Source of the DNA: Anncaliia algerae PRA339
Taxonomy: Eukaryota; Microsporidia; Tubulinosematidae
Direction of reading: 5' to 3'
NCBI GenBank assembly: GCA_000385875.2
Contig: KK365231.1
Span: 8,291 to 32,734, forward strand
Length of the DNA: 24,444 nt
The translations under genes were made by a program, and so were the position numbers. Position 1 is the first letter of the stretch, and every line of letters starts with the position of its first letter. The notes under the pieces were generated by a model. The model was not told the origin of the DNA. It did no database searches and was given only the letters and a program-made list of their open reading frames with translations. Of this stretch, positions 1 to 8,655 are shown one piece after another.

Positions 1-426
1 AGAATATCCTCAATTCTCATTTACTAACATTGCAATTTAGTTGATAATTGTTGTGTCTTGAATTGAAAAAAGGCAATTTATCTAAATAAATTTCTGTTTT
101 GAAATATTAATATAATTAATTAAACAATTTATCTAAAAAGGAATATGGTAACAGATATTTAAACAAAAGAAAAATGAAGGGATGGTTGGAGAAATGAAAG
201 ATAAAAACAAGACAGGAAGAAGTAAAGGACATAATAATTTAAACAAGTATTTTATTAAAAACTTTCAATTGCCCTGTATGCAAGAATAACAAACTTTTTT
301 AAAGCTCTAAAATATCATAAAGATATGTTATGCAACACTATTTTTTTCTAAAACATAAAAATTATGAAAGTTGCTTATATATTAAAGAGTGTTTAATATA
401 TTTTAGGGGTTTAGAAACAAATATAA

Positions 427-2307
427 TTATAATATTATTAAAAATTTGCGGTTCAAAAGTGGCATATGCAAAGAAGTTTCATAAAATACGAGCTAGAAAT
501 GTATATTGATGTTTAATATTAATATTTTAGAGAATATAGTATTAAATAGCTTGTAATTGATAAAAAAAAAGGCAAAAATTATATCTATACTAAGATTAAG
601 ATAAATTTTTAAGATTAGATATATTAATATTTTATCTTTTTTTGCAAATATTTGACCCAAGATATGATCAAGTATTGTTAAACATTTTTTGTAGTATCTA
701 TTTTTGCTTATATTAAAAAATTCTAAAGATCTGGCTATTAGATAAAATTTTATTTATCTTTCATATAAATATTCTTCATAACTCTCGCTACAAGATATTT
801 GGTTTTTGAATGATAAATTAAAAATATAAGAATCAAGCAAGAATTTTTGAAAATTTTCACCTAAAAAGCACAAATAATAATAATTTATAGCCATTTTTCT
901 TTTGAAATTTTCTATTTTTTATTTCACAAATCCAAACCCCTTAAAATCTATTTTAATAGAGAAAATAATCTTAAATATAAAAAATCGGTGCCAACATTGC
1001 TATTGAAGTCTGAAACGCTGAGGCTTAATTATTTTAAAAAAGCAATGGGTTGAATATTCATCCTACCAAATCAAACATTTAACAAAATCAAAGTAGTATG
1101 AATTCTATTAATGGGCTAAAAATTTTTTTATACCATGCGTCTCCATGTGATTGGATTGTATTAATGAATATATTTTTAAAAATATCTGTGAAATAATAAA
1201 TTTAGAAAAATATTTATCTTTTGAGTTAAACTGTAATTCTATCTTAAGTAATTTGGATTAGTAAATAACAAGAGATCAGTCACTATTATAAGCTTTAACA
1301 TTTTTAACAGTCTTATCGGAAAATATTTTTTCCTAGAACAAACAAATATATAATATTAATATTTCAATACACAAAAAAATGATGAAAACCAGGACCAAAA
1401 ACAAGGCACAATTCAAGTAACTTTAATAGGCAGTTTAATCGGTATATCTCTTATAAAATTCATAAAATTTTTGAGCCTCTACCGCCAAGGTACGACAAGT
1501 CTTAATGTAATATTCTATTGCCACAATTATATCCTCTAAGATGACAATTTTAACATCAAAGTATTAAATTTCTTTTTTAATTTTGCCTTGCTATTATTCA
1601 ATCAATAATTTGATTTTTGTATATACCTCCTTAAAAAACAACTTTCTTCTTTTAATGGATATAGTATTACTCTATTTAAACATAGAATTAAAAAAAGTCT
1701 TGAATGAAATGAACTTATAACTGGAGAATCTTTATAATTAAAGAGTGCTTTAAAAAAATTCTATTAAAAACAAGATAGAAATACTTTTTTGCATGAATAA
1801 AGATTCTGTCATTGTTAACTCTCTTAAAATCTTTATATCTTTCTTAGATCAATTAGAGCTTTGTTTTATCATACTCAACAAAGAATATTATTTTTTCTCT
1901 TAACTATTTTGTTTTTATTTTTAAACTCCATTTATTTGGTTCGAATCCAATGACTTTAAAATTATTATTGAGGAAGCCGTTACAACATTCTAAGTTTAAT
2001 CCAGATCGATCGTTTGCTTAACCTAATATATATTGACTTTGTATGAGATTAAAGGCCATTAAAAGAGGATTAAGCATTATAAGTTTATATAATATCTCAA
2101 TTTTTCACAAGTCTTAAGTATGTTGAGAACAGAACAACAACATGGAGCCAAAGCAAGTTTTTGTTTATCAAATTATTATGTTTCTATATTGCCAGTTGAA
2201 AAAAAATTAGACAGAAAATTTACAATTTCAAGAATAAATTTGATATAAATAATATTTGCACATTGAAATATATCGATTTGAGCTTAAGTGAAACTAAAAA
2301 CGCAATA
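427..2307 (-). pseudogene. Decayed coding region, family unknown
   Basis: On the minus strand a reading frame with far fewer stops than this AT-rich DNA should give runs through the stretch. From 999 down to 430, about 190 codons hold only three stops (919-921, 754-756, 493-495). The same frame continues up to about 1671 with more stops (for example 1063-1065, 1105-1110, 1258-1260, 1276-1278, 1435-1437), including a clean 49-codon run at 1111-1257. From about 1672 to 2104 the low-stop frame moves by one, and from 2105 to 2306 by one again. Readable pieces include IVAIEYYIKTC, QSNHMETHGIKKF and CLTILDHILGQIFAKKDK. A neighbouring minus frame sampled over 750-990 has about three times as many stops. 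I do not recognise the protein family. It could be an old transposon protein or a dead host gene. Element 1 abuts its upper end at 2308. Confidence 0.45.
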
Positions 2308-2312
2308 TCAAT
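2308..2312. repeat. Target-site duplication of element 1, left copy
   Basis: The pentamer TCAAT directly precedes the 5' LTR and is repeated at 6018-6022 directly after the 3' LTR. Five bases is the usual duplication for Ty3/gypsy integrases. It fixes the ends of the LTRs at 2313 and 6017. Confidence 0.85.
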
Positions 2313-2350
2313 TGTTGGATCAGCTATTGATCCATTATTCCTAAAAGGAA

Positions 2351-2404
2351 AATCACCAATCAACAATGGCTCCTTTAGAATTTAACTAAAGGTGATTGGT
2401 GATT
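2351..2404. repeat. Composite hairpin in U3 of element 1 LTR
   Basis: A perfect 12-bp inverted repeat (2351-2362 AATCACCAATCA with 2393-2404) encloses a second perfect 7-bp one (2372-2378 CCTTTAG with 2386-2392). The two stems are continuous on the right arm and separated by a 9-base bulge on the left. The loop is 7 bases. The same structure is unchanged in the 3' LTR (5833-5886), where the pol stop codon TAA lies in its loop. It lies just upstream of the TATA box. Confidence 0.7.
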
Positions 2405-2420
2405 GAAGAGGAACAAAAAG

Positions 2421-2428
2421 TATAAATA
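2421..2428 (+). promoter_or_regulatory. TATA box of element 1 LTR
   Basis: The sequence tataaata is followed 19 bases later by the gag ATG at 2447. A start site 25-30 bases downstream would fall at or after the ATG, so either initiation is unusually close or the message is essentially leaderless. Very short 5' leaders are typical of microsporidia. Confidence 0.55.
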
Positions 2429-2446
2429 GAGTAGAAAGGTGAGAGG

Positions 2447-3589
2447 ATGCCACGTTGGCCCAGGAATGAACAAGTAAATAAATATTCTACTTCTAAAGAT
2501 CCTTCTTCTAGCGGGAAACCACTGAAATCCAACCATAAGAATAGAATCTTATACGATGCAGCTCAAAATCAGCTCAAGGAATCAAATGAGTACTTTGAGA
2601 AAAAAAAATCAAAGGAAGATTCAAAAAGAATAGCTGAGAACACGAGTAATGTGCTGTTTAGAAGAAATATGTCTCTAAAAGAAGTAGAAATAGAGTTGTT
2701 TATGCTGGAATGTGATGAAATGTTTGAAGAAATTCCATTGAGGAATAGAATGCTTATAGTCATTAGGAAAAGCATTATGGAATTAAAAGAAAGTTTTTAC
2801 GATTTGGGTGTTAAGAAAAAACTTCCCGAAAGCTGGGGTGCTTTCAAAAAATGGATGATTGAGTATTGTACTGAAGAGGGTATAGAATCTATAGTGAAAT
2901 ATAGAGATGAGTTGTGGTCTAAATATTTATTGAGACTAAATGCTTGGAAAGTGAATAGAGAGCATAGTGATGAAAAAGTAATGAGTTATTTGAGGAAACA
3001 ATATTTGCCAAAGGACCTGAGAATAATATTTTTGTCACTGGAAATGACTTTGGATATGGCAATCTCTAGGGTTAGAGAATGGGAATCATTTAAAAAAGAT
3101 AATAATGCAAATGATTTTTTGGTAAAAGAAAATAGGAAAAACAAAAAATTTATTGAAAAGAAAGGCTTTCAGGAGATAAAGCAGAAAGTTAAATGCTTTA
3201 AGTGTGATAAAATGGGACACTATAGTAATGAATGTCCAGAAAAATCTAAGATAAATTATGTATCATGTAATAGAAATAGCATAATAGATAGAAGGGAAAT
3301 CATGATTGGAGATAAAAAATTTAGAGCGATTTTTGATACGGGTGCTGCTTGTAATGTCATACACAGATCAGTTTTAAATCAGTTAGGAAATGTCATATGT
3401 CATAAGGATGAAAAACTTTTTAAAAATTTTGATAACTCAGAATGGACTTCTAATTATTATGTAAAATTAGGATATGAATATAAAGGTATAAAATATGTTG
3501 ATCAATTTTGGGTAGTAGAAACTACTGGGGATGAAATTATTTTATCGAATGCAACGGTTAAAAAATTGGAGAAAAAAAAATTCCTATAG
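2447..3589 (+). CDS. Gag-protease polyprotein of element 1
   Basis: This 380-residue ORF starts inside the 5' LTR. Residues 70-230 are a helical Gag core. A CCHC zinc knuckle follows (C250-X2-C253-X4-H258-X4-C263), which binds element RNA. The retroviral-type aspartic protease has its active-site triad at D297-T298-G299, followed by A300. The late hydrophobic protease motif, normally ILG, reads ILS at 366-367. About the first 30 residues are encoded by LTR sequence. The ORF ends at TAG 3587-3589 just after a run of nine A, and pol continues in the -1 frame. The next in-frame Met is residue 75, well past the LTR, so it is a fallback start if transcripts begin downstream of 2447. No internal stops are present. 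Confidence 0.88.
   Translation: MPRWPRNEQVNKYSTSKDPSSSGKPLKSNHKNRILYDAAQNQLKESNEYFEKKKSKEDSKRIAENTSNVLFRRNMSLKEVEIELFMLECDEMFEEIPLRNRMLIVIRKSIMELKESFYDLGVKKKLPESWGAFKKWMIEYCTEEGIESIVKYRDELWSKYLLRLNAWKVNREHSDEKVMSYLRKQYLPKDLRIIFLSLEMTLDMAISRVREWESFKKDNNANDFLVKENRKNKKFIEKKGFQEIKQKVKCFKCDKMGHYSNECPEKSKINYVSCNRNSIIDRREIMIGDKKFRAIFDTGAACNVIHRSVLNQLGNVICHKDEKLFKNFDNSEWTSNYYVKLGYEYKGIKYVDQFWVVETTGDEIILSNATVKKLEKKKFL
2535..2552 (+). promoter_or_regulatory. Hairpin at the primer-binding position, element 1
   Basis: The inverted repeat ATAAGA (2535-2540) and TCTTAT (2547-2552) has a 6-base loop and starts at the last base of the LTR. A standard tRNA primer site would begin TGG here. None is seen, nor is there an obvious complement to the presumed 5' end of the transcript. 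Element 2 has a hairpin at the same place, which suggests a role in priming. The role is inference. Confidence 0.4.
3574..3580 (+). other. Candidate -1 frameshift site between protease and pol
   Basis: In the Gag frame the sequence reads A AAA AAA followed by TTC CTA TAG, a perfect X XXY YYZ slippery heptamer. A -1 slip gives the frame that reads into reverse transcriptase from 3580. A GGGCCT/AGGCCC stem (3616-3621, 3634-3639) lies 35 bases downstream, farther than the usual 5-9 bases, so a classical stimulator is not evident. The alternative is loss of one A from a homopolymer, like the other breaks in this copy. Confidence 0.5.
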
Positions 3590-4200
3590 AATGCAGCATA
3601 GATACCAAAGATAAAGGGCCTATCAGTTGGACAAGGCCCATAAGAAGTTATAAAGATAAAATAGATTTTGATACTTTGGTGCAAAAGTTAGAAAAAAATG
3701 GTGTTATTGAACCAAGTATATCGGCTTGGTTAAATCCTGTGGTTCTAACTAGGAAGAAAAATGGCAACTTGAGATTTTGTGTGGATTTTAGACGCTTAAA
3801 TGACCTGGTTGACTTAGATAGTTTTGAATTGCCTAGATTAAACTAATTGTTTATAACACTTAGAGATATGAAATATTTTAGCTTGATTGATTTAAAAGAT
3901 GGTTATTTCCAAGTGGAAATAAATAAAAGTGATCGTGAAAAAACGGCATTTTTTACAGGAAATAAGTTGATGCAGTTCAAGAAGATGCCTCAGGGATTTA
4001 AAAACAGCCCGGCAGTTTTTCAAAGAGTTATGAGCCATATATTGAAGGATTATATTGGTAAGATTTGCTTGTGTTATATTGACGACATATTGATCTTTGG
4101 GAAAACAAAATGTGAACATGAAAAAAATTTTAAGAAGATAAAAGAGAGATTGGATGAATATGAGTTGGAAGAAATCTCGAAAAAAGAATATTTTGCGTAG
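3580..4200 (+). pseudogene. Reverse transcriptase fingers and palm of element 1, broken
   Basis: The frame read from 3580 encodes the N-terminal reverse transcriptase core: RPIRSYKDKIDF, then LTRKKNGNLRFCVDFRRLN, the primer-template region ending at an in-frame TAA (3844-3846), then FSLIDLKDGYFQVEI and MPQGFKNSPAVFQRVM. The catalytic YIDD box is at 4075-4086. The frame ends at TAG 4198-4200, just after a short T run (4191-4194) where the frame changes by one and the thumb continues. The premature TAA and this shift are single-base events and make this copy non-autonomous unless suppressed. Confidence 0.85.
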
Positions 4201-4202
4201 AG

Positions 4203-5036
4203 AAGATTAAATTTCTAGGATATAGTGTATCTTATAACAAATTGAAACCTATTGTAGAAAGACAACAAGGCATATGTGATTATAAGCCTCCAAATACAAA
4301 GAAAGAGTTACAACGATTTTTAGGAATGATTAACTATGATCGTATGTTTATAAAAAACATAACAGAGAAAATTAGTCCATTATATAAGCTATTGGAGAAG
4401 GATACAAAATTTTGTTGGGACAATAATCATCAAGAAGCTTTTGAACAAATAAAGAATGAATGGTCAAAAAATTTGGAAATAGTTATTCCAGACATGACCG
4501 CTGATTTTTTTCTTGAAGCTGACGCTTCAAATGTAGGTTTAGGGGCTGTACTGAGACAAAATGAGATGCCGGTAGCATATATTTCTAGATCTCTTTGCAA
4601 AGCGGAAAAGAACTATTCAATCACTGAGAAGGAAGTTTTGGCATCTCTTTGGGCCATGGAAAAACTTAAGTTTTATCTGCATGGAAAAAAATTTAAATTG
4701 ATATCTGACCACAAGCCAATAGAAGTAATTAGAAAGAAAGCTGAATTCGGATCACCGAGACTTGTAAGGTGGTTAGAGAGACTAGAGAAATTCGATTTCG
4801 AATGTGTTTATCGAAAAGGTAGTGAAGTTGTGGTCGCTGATGCCTTGAGTCGATCAAGTCCTTCTCTGAAGGAGGGGGAGGAAGATGATAAAATAAATGC
4901 AATAATACCATGTGAAGGAGATGAACAGATATTGAGGGATAGGATTTTGAAGGTACATGTTGACTATGACCATAGAAAAAATATTTTGAATGAATGTTTT
5001 ATTGCTAACATAAAAATAAATTGCGAAACGTTTTAA
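4203..5036 (+). pseudogene. Reverse transcriptase thumb and RNase H of element 1
   Basis: Starting after the frame change, the ORF reads KIKFLGYSVS (end of the reverse transcriptase palm/thumb), the connection with RFLGMINYDRMF, and then RNase H. RNase H carries the first catalytic Asp in EADASNVGLGAVL (codon 4521-4523), TEKEVLASLWAMEKL and LISDHKPIE. It ends in the family motif VADALSRS, which joins RNase H to integrase. The C-terminal part starts the integrase zinc-binding domain with H-X4-H (HVDYDH). Translation stops at 5034-5036, where the frame changes. Confidence 0.86.
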
Positions 5037-5867
5037 AACAATGCAAAACATGTAAGGAAATGGATAAGGAAATAGGGAAAAGCTGTAAGTATATCCAATC
5101 ATTTTCTCCAGGAGAGAGTAGGTATTGATCTTATGGAAATATCAAAGAATGAAAGAATAATAGTCGCAATTGATTACTTTAGCAGAAAAATTTTTGCTAA
5201 AATGGTACGAAGTAAAGAGATGGAAAAAATTGTAAAATTTGTTAAAGAAATACATTCACAATTTCCAATAAAGCAGATCATAAGTGACAACGGTAAAGAA
5301 TTCGTGAATTTTGAGATGAGAAAATTTTGTAATGAAAACAAAATTGAGCACGTATTCGCAGTCCCCTATTACCATCAAAGCAATGGAAGGGTAGAACGTG
5401 CGAATAGGACAATTAGAAGCGGCTTGAGGAGATCCAAAGGATCAACAAAGATAAAGTTAAGTAAAATTATAGAAAATTATAATAATTCCTTTCATAGAGG
5501 AATTGGGATGACTCCAAATGAAGGATGCATTAAAAAGAATTATGGAAAAATTATTGATCATAGTAAAAAATATAAAAAGGAATTTGAAAAGAAGAATATT
5601 AAACAAGAGCAATTTAATATGAACGACACAGTGTTAATACGTAATGAACATCAGCATAGCAAAATGGATAAACAATTTAGTGAGGTAGCAACTATAAAGA
5701 GAAAATTGTATGGTGATGTGTATGAGCTTCAGATGAAAGGTAAGAAGGATATAAGGAGACATGCATCACAGATTAGGAAGCTTAAGGAGGGGGATGTTGG
5801 ATCAGCTATTGATCCATTATTCCCAAAAGGAAAATCACCAATCAACAATGGCTCCTTTAGAATTTAA
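5037..5867 (+). pseudogene. Integrase of element 1, frame-shifted at its start
   Basis: The CC half of the HHCC zinc finger (CKTCKEMDKE, from 5042) is in a different frame from both neighbours. The frame changes again within the short GA repeat at 5111-5119. From there the catalytic core is open: first Asp in GIDLM (5127-5129), second Asp in ISDNGKEF (5286-5288), and Glu in GRVERANR (5394-5396). The last two are separated by 35 residues, giving DD35E. The C-terminal region has an SH3-like fold pattern similar to the GPY/F module but lacks the GPY residues. The reading frame crosses the polypurine tract and 73 bases of the 3' LTR, ending at TAA 5865-5867 in the U3 hairpin loop. Confidence 0.85.
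5784..5794 (+). promoter_or_regulatory. Polypurine tract of element 1
   Basis: AAGGAGGGGGA abuts the 3' LTR. In this class it resists RNase H and primes plus-strand DNA. It is also translated as part of the integrase C-terminus. Confidence 0.85.
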
Positions 5868-6017
5868 CTAAAGGTGATTGGTGATTGAAGAGGAACAAAA
5901 AGTATAAATAGAGTAGAAAGGTGAGAGGATGCCACGTTGGCCCAGGAATGAACAAGTAAATAAATATTCTACTTCTAAAGATTCTTCTTCTAGCGGGAAA
6001 CCACAGAAATCCAACCA
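5795..6017 (+). repeat. 3' LTR of element 1
   Basis: This is the 223-bp copy of 2313-2535 with three substitutions and no indel. One substitution opens a small TTCCT/AGGAA stem present in the left copy (2338-2350). The LTR contains the last codons of pol, a second gag start at 5929 that is closed by a stop at 6022-6024 in flanking DNA, and the poly(A) signal at 5959-5964. Confidence 0.92.
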
Positions 6018-6022
6018 TCAAT
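6018..6022. repeat. Target-site duplication of element 1, right copy
   Basis: TCAAT is identical to 2308-2312. Confidence 0.85.
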
Positions 6023-7145
6023 GATGTACAATTATTTGCTGAAAATTCACACCTAACTTTGAATTTTTTTTTAATTTCAGATCATAAAATGAGTAATTAT
6101 AAAAATCCACCTATGGTTCGATATTAAATGGCAAAATCATATAAAATTAAGAGTTGTTTGCATAAATCCTTGGTTAATATTTGTAAAAATTTTCTTATAT
6201 TCTATAAGCACATCTTCAATCGAAAGAATATGATGAAAAATTCCAAAAATTGCTGGAAATATCCGCATCCTGGATATATTTCATTTTAAAAAAACACGAA
6301 GCCTAAATTCACAAAATGTAATTTGAATAAAATAATGAATTCTTGGCATATTACTTTAGAATTTTTTTTAAACTTGCAAAATTTTAATTGAAAGCTGTGG
6401 AAACAACTTAAAATACTAAGCATCTTTAGTTTAAATAATTCAATTTTCATAATAATTTATATTATTTAAATAAAATAAATCAAAAGGATACAATTGAATC
6501 TTTTAGGCTGTAATTTGCACTTATTTAATTTTAATATTTAAAGTGTATCTTGGGCATTAAAAATATTAGGGATCAGAATTATGTAGTTATCAAACGGAAA
6601 ATTATCTTAGAGACTTTATTTCATTTATTTTATGAGTTAATAATATGCCTTCTTTTATATTCGTTATATCCCTTCTATGATTTTAATCATTGGTTATCAT
6701 TTTAATCATGGACCGTAGGTACATATTCTTTTAGGATGTATCATAATATATGTGATACTCTATTTTTTTAATATCATACAAATCAATAAGTATAATTTTA
6801 AGAAATATCAATTTCATAAATTTTTGTCTTTTCATAATTTACAAACTTTTATATCATTTAATTCACAATAAATCAAAGAATTCTTAGATTTCATTTATAG
6901 AATAAAATTATATTTAATCATTTGGATTATTTATGGAAACAATCTAACTTAAGTTTTACAATCTTTAGTAATTTTATAGTAGTTTTGATTCATTTCTAAA
7001 AAAATCTTGATTTGTAATCATATTAAGTAAAAATATCATACCTTGATTAAAAAATTTTTTATAATCTTCCTTATCGTATATTCGAAAATAGAATATCTTA
7101 TTTACAATATAATAATATATAAATTAAGAATATATTACTCCTAAA
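6023..7145. other. AT-rich spacer with possible continuation of the left relic
   Basis: No intact ORF is present. On the minus strand, about 6070-6300 reads as peptide-like pieces (for example YPGCGYFQQFLEFF and RKFLQILTKDLCKQLL) broken by stops roughly every 15 codons. That is only mildly fewer than chance. It could be the 5' part of the minus-strand relic that element 1 split. The rest, to the transporter start, shows nothing I can name. A TATA-like aatatataaat lies about 25-35 bases before the transporter ATG. Confidence 0.25.
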
Positions 7146-8549
7146 ATGAGCACTTCAAGTGGAAACCTTAACAGCTTTGATGCGATTAGAATAATTGTTA
7201 CTAATATGTTTGGTGCTGGCATTTTAACCCTATCTAATTCCTTTGAATTGGCTGGATATATCGGAGGAACACTTCTTTTGTTTATTAGCTGCCTTTTAAC
7301 ATTCACAACAGGTTATTTTTTATACATTGCAACAGATTCTTATGAAACTGTTCCTGTAAATTCCTCTGAAGAAGAATCTCCAATTAAAAAAGAAACAACT
7401 TATGGTGACTTACTTGGTAGGATTAAAATTGTAAGCAAAGCTCTTAATTTAATTAATGCCTTGATTTGTTATGCAAGCACACTGGCCTATTTTATTTTTA
7501 TAGTTGAATACATTCATACATTCTTTTTGCCCCATGCTGAAGGAAATCAGTATTTTGATTCAAAAAAAGGAGGATATTTACGTCCATTGATATCAGCAAT
7601 TATGGGTATTTTATTCTTCTTGGTAAGCATACTGATTAGATCTGTAAAAAAGCTCTCAAAAATATGCTATGCTACTCTAGTGGGAGTATTTTGTGTATTT
7701 GTAATGAATTTATCATTGGGTTTTTTTGCTGTAAATTCATCCTTGTCAATATCAGCCTTTGGAAAAAATAGATTTGCAGAAGCAATTCCGGCATTTGTAT
7801 TTGCAACTTGTTGTCAAATATCTATTGTTCCAGTCTTTACTAAACTAAAAAATAAATCAAAAAGAAATGCAATTAAAATTTTAGCTTTTAGTTCTTTGAT
7901 TGCTTTTGTGGTTTATTTTATCTCAGGATTCTTTGGTTATTATGTTATAAGAGAATTAGGTAATAAAGATTTCTTAGAGATAATGTTTGATAAACAATCG
8001 TACTATTTAAAATCAATGACAGATTATTCTGGTGGGATATATTCGACTGCAATTTCAGTATCAATAATATTTATTTTTGGACTGTTTGGATCATATTCAT
8101 GTCAAAATTTTATGGGAAGAGATAACTTAATGGAATTGATAAACGGAAGCACCCATACAACAATGCCTATTAGAGTTATATTATCATTTGTGCATAATAC
8201 ATGCTTAGCTATTATTGCTGCTTACAATGTTCCTGCTGGGTTTGTTATAAGTTTAATAGGATCTTTTTGTATGCCAATAGTAGCATTTCTTATACCATCA
8301 TATCTTTATTTTGAAGAAAATTATGTTAACAAATATTATCATAATTTAATTGTACCAAGCATTGTATTTTTGATAGGAATCTTAATTTTTGGTTATTCCT
8401 CTACTGAGTGTATTTTAAACTTTAGAGCTTCAAGGGTAACTTTAGATTCAACTGGTAACATAACTGAATTATTTTCAAACTCATCTAAATTATTTAATAC
8501 TACACAAATATCTAATATGACTGTTACAGGGGCTACTCTTAATCCATAG
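7146..8549 (+). CDS. Amino acid transporter, AAAP/SLC38-like
   Basis: This 467-residue integral membrane protein probably moves neutral amino acids across the plasma or a vacuole-like membrane. Such carriers supply building blocks to parasites with reduced biosynthesis. Residues 20-33 carry the family signature NMFGAGILTLSNSF in the first membrane segment, and about eleven hydrophobic segments follow. A conserved central block reads AIPAFVFATCCQISIVPVF. Residues 67-86 form an acidic Ser/Glu-rich loop. After the last segment there is a polar tail (about 425-467) with four N-X-S/T sequons at N438, N445, N451 and N457. The ATG is the first in frame and lies just after a TATA-like stretch, consistent with a very short leader. 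No intron is seen. Exact substrate cannot be read from sequence. Confidence 0.88.
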   Translation: MSTSSGNLNSFDAIRIIVTNMFGAGILTLSNSFELAGYIGGTLLLFISCLLTFTTGYFLYIATDSYETVPVNSSEEESPIKKETTYGDLLGRIKIVSKALNLINALICYASTLAYFIFIVEYIHTFFLPHAEGNQYFDSKKGGYLRPLISAIMGILFFLVSILIRSVKKLSKICYATLVGVFCVFVMNLSLGFFAVNSSLSISAFGKNRFAEAIPAFVFATCCQISIVPVFTKLKNKSKRNAIKILAFSSLIAFVVYFISGFFGYYVIRELGNKDFLEIMFDKQSYYLKSMTDYSGGIYSTAISVSIIFIFGLFGSYSCQNFMGRDNLMELINGSTHTTMPIRVILSFVHNTCLAIIAAYNVPAGFVISLIGSFCMPIVAFLIPSYLYFEENYVNKYYHNLIVPSIVFLIGILIFGYSSTECILNFRASRVTLDSTGNITELFSNSSKLFNTTQISNMTVTGATLNP

Positions 8550-8562
8550 CCACCACGATATA

Positions 8563-8568
8563 ATTAAA
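8563..8568 (+). promoter_or_regulatory. Possible poly(A) signal ATTAAA after the transporter
   Basis: This is a common variant of AATAAA lying 13 bases after the stop codon. Such hexamers are frequent in this AT-rich DNA, so the call is tentative. Confidence 0.3.
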
Positions 8569-8655
8569 ATCAACTTATAAATTTTGTTACAATTCTTTAT
8601 AAATGTACAGAATATTAAATATTTAAAACTATTTTTTATTATAACAAAAGTCAAA

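Larger units (their letters stand above)
2313..2535 (+). repeat. 5' LTR of element 1
   Basis: This 223-bp direct repeat starts TGTTGG and ends CCAACCA, the usual TG...CA ends with short inverted termini. It differs from the 3' copy at three sites. U3 holds a small stem GGATCA/TGATCC (2317-2322, 2328-2333) and a larger composite hairpin (2351-2404). A TATA box, tataaata, sits at 2421-2428. The gag ATG at 2447 lies only about 20 bases after it, inside the LTR. An AATAAA at 2477-2482 (5959-5964 in the 3' copy) can serve as poly(A) signal, so R probably covers about 2445-2500. The exact transcription start cannot be read from the sequence. Confidence 0.92.
2313..6017 (+). mobile_element. Element 1: Ty3/gypsy-type LTR retrotransposon, degenerate pol
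   Basis: This is a 3.7-kb element bounded by direct 223-bp LTRs and a TCAAT duplication. The order is LTR, Gag with CCHC knuckle, aspartic protease, reverse transcriptase, RNase H, integrase, polypurine tract, LTR. Integrase after RNase H places it in Ty3/gypsy (Metaviridae). The LTRs differ at only three aligned positions, so insertion is fairly recent, but pol has an in-frame TAA and at least three frame changes, so this copy cannot make full Pol by ordinary translation. There is no envelope-like ORF. It lies within a minus-strand coding relic and about 1.1 kb upstream of the amino acid transporter, in the same orientation. Confidence 0.93.

Noticed and set aside
1939-1949. Perfect tRNA B-box-like ggttcgaatcc
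   Set aside because: No acceptor stem, A box or anticodon arm fits around it; on the other strand it lies in the low-stop relic frame as GFEP.
2120-2248. 42-codon plus-strand ORF starting MLRTEQQHG
   Set aside because: It is antisense to the longer minus-strand relic and has no recognisable motif.
3616-3639. GGGCCT/AGGCCC stem as stimulator of the -1 frameshift
   Set aside because: It starts 35 bases after the slippery site, much farther than known stimulatory structures, so I do not claim it.
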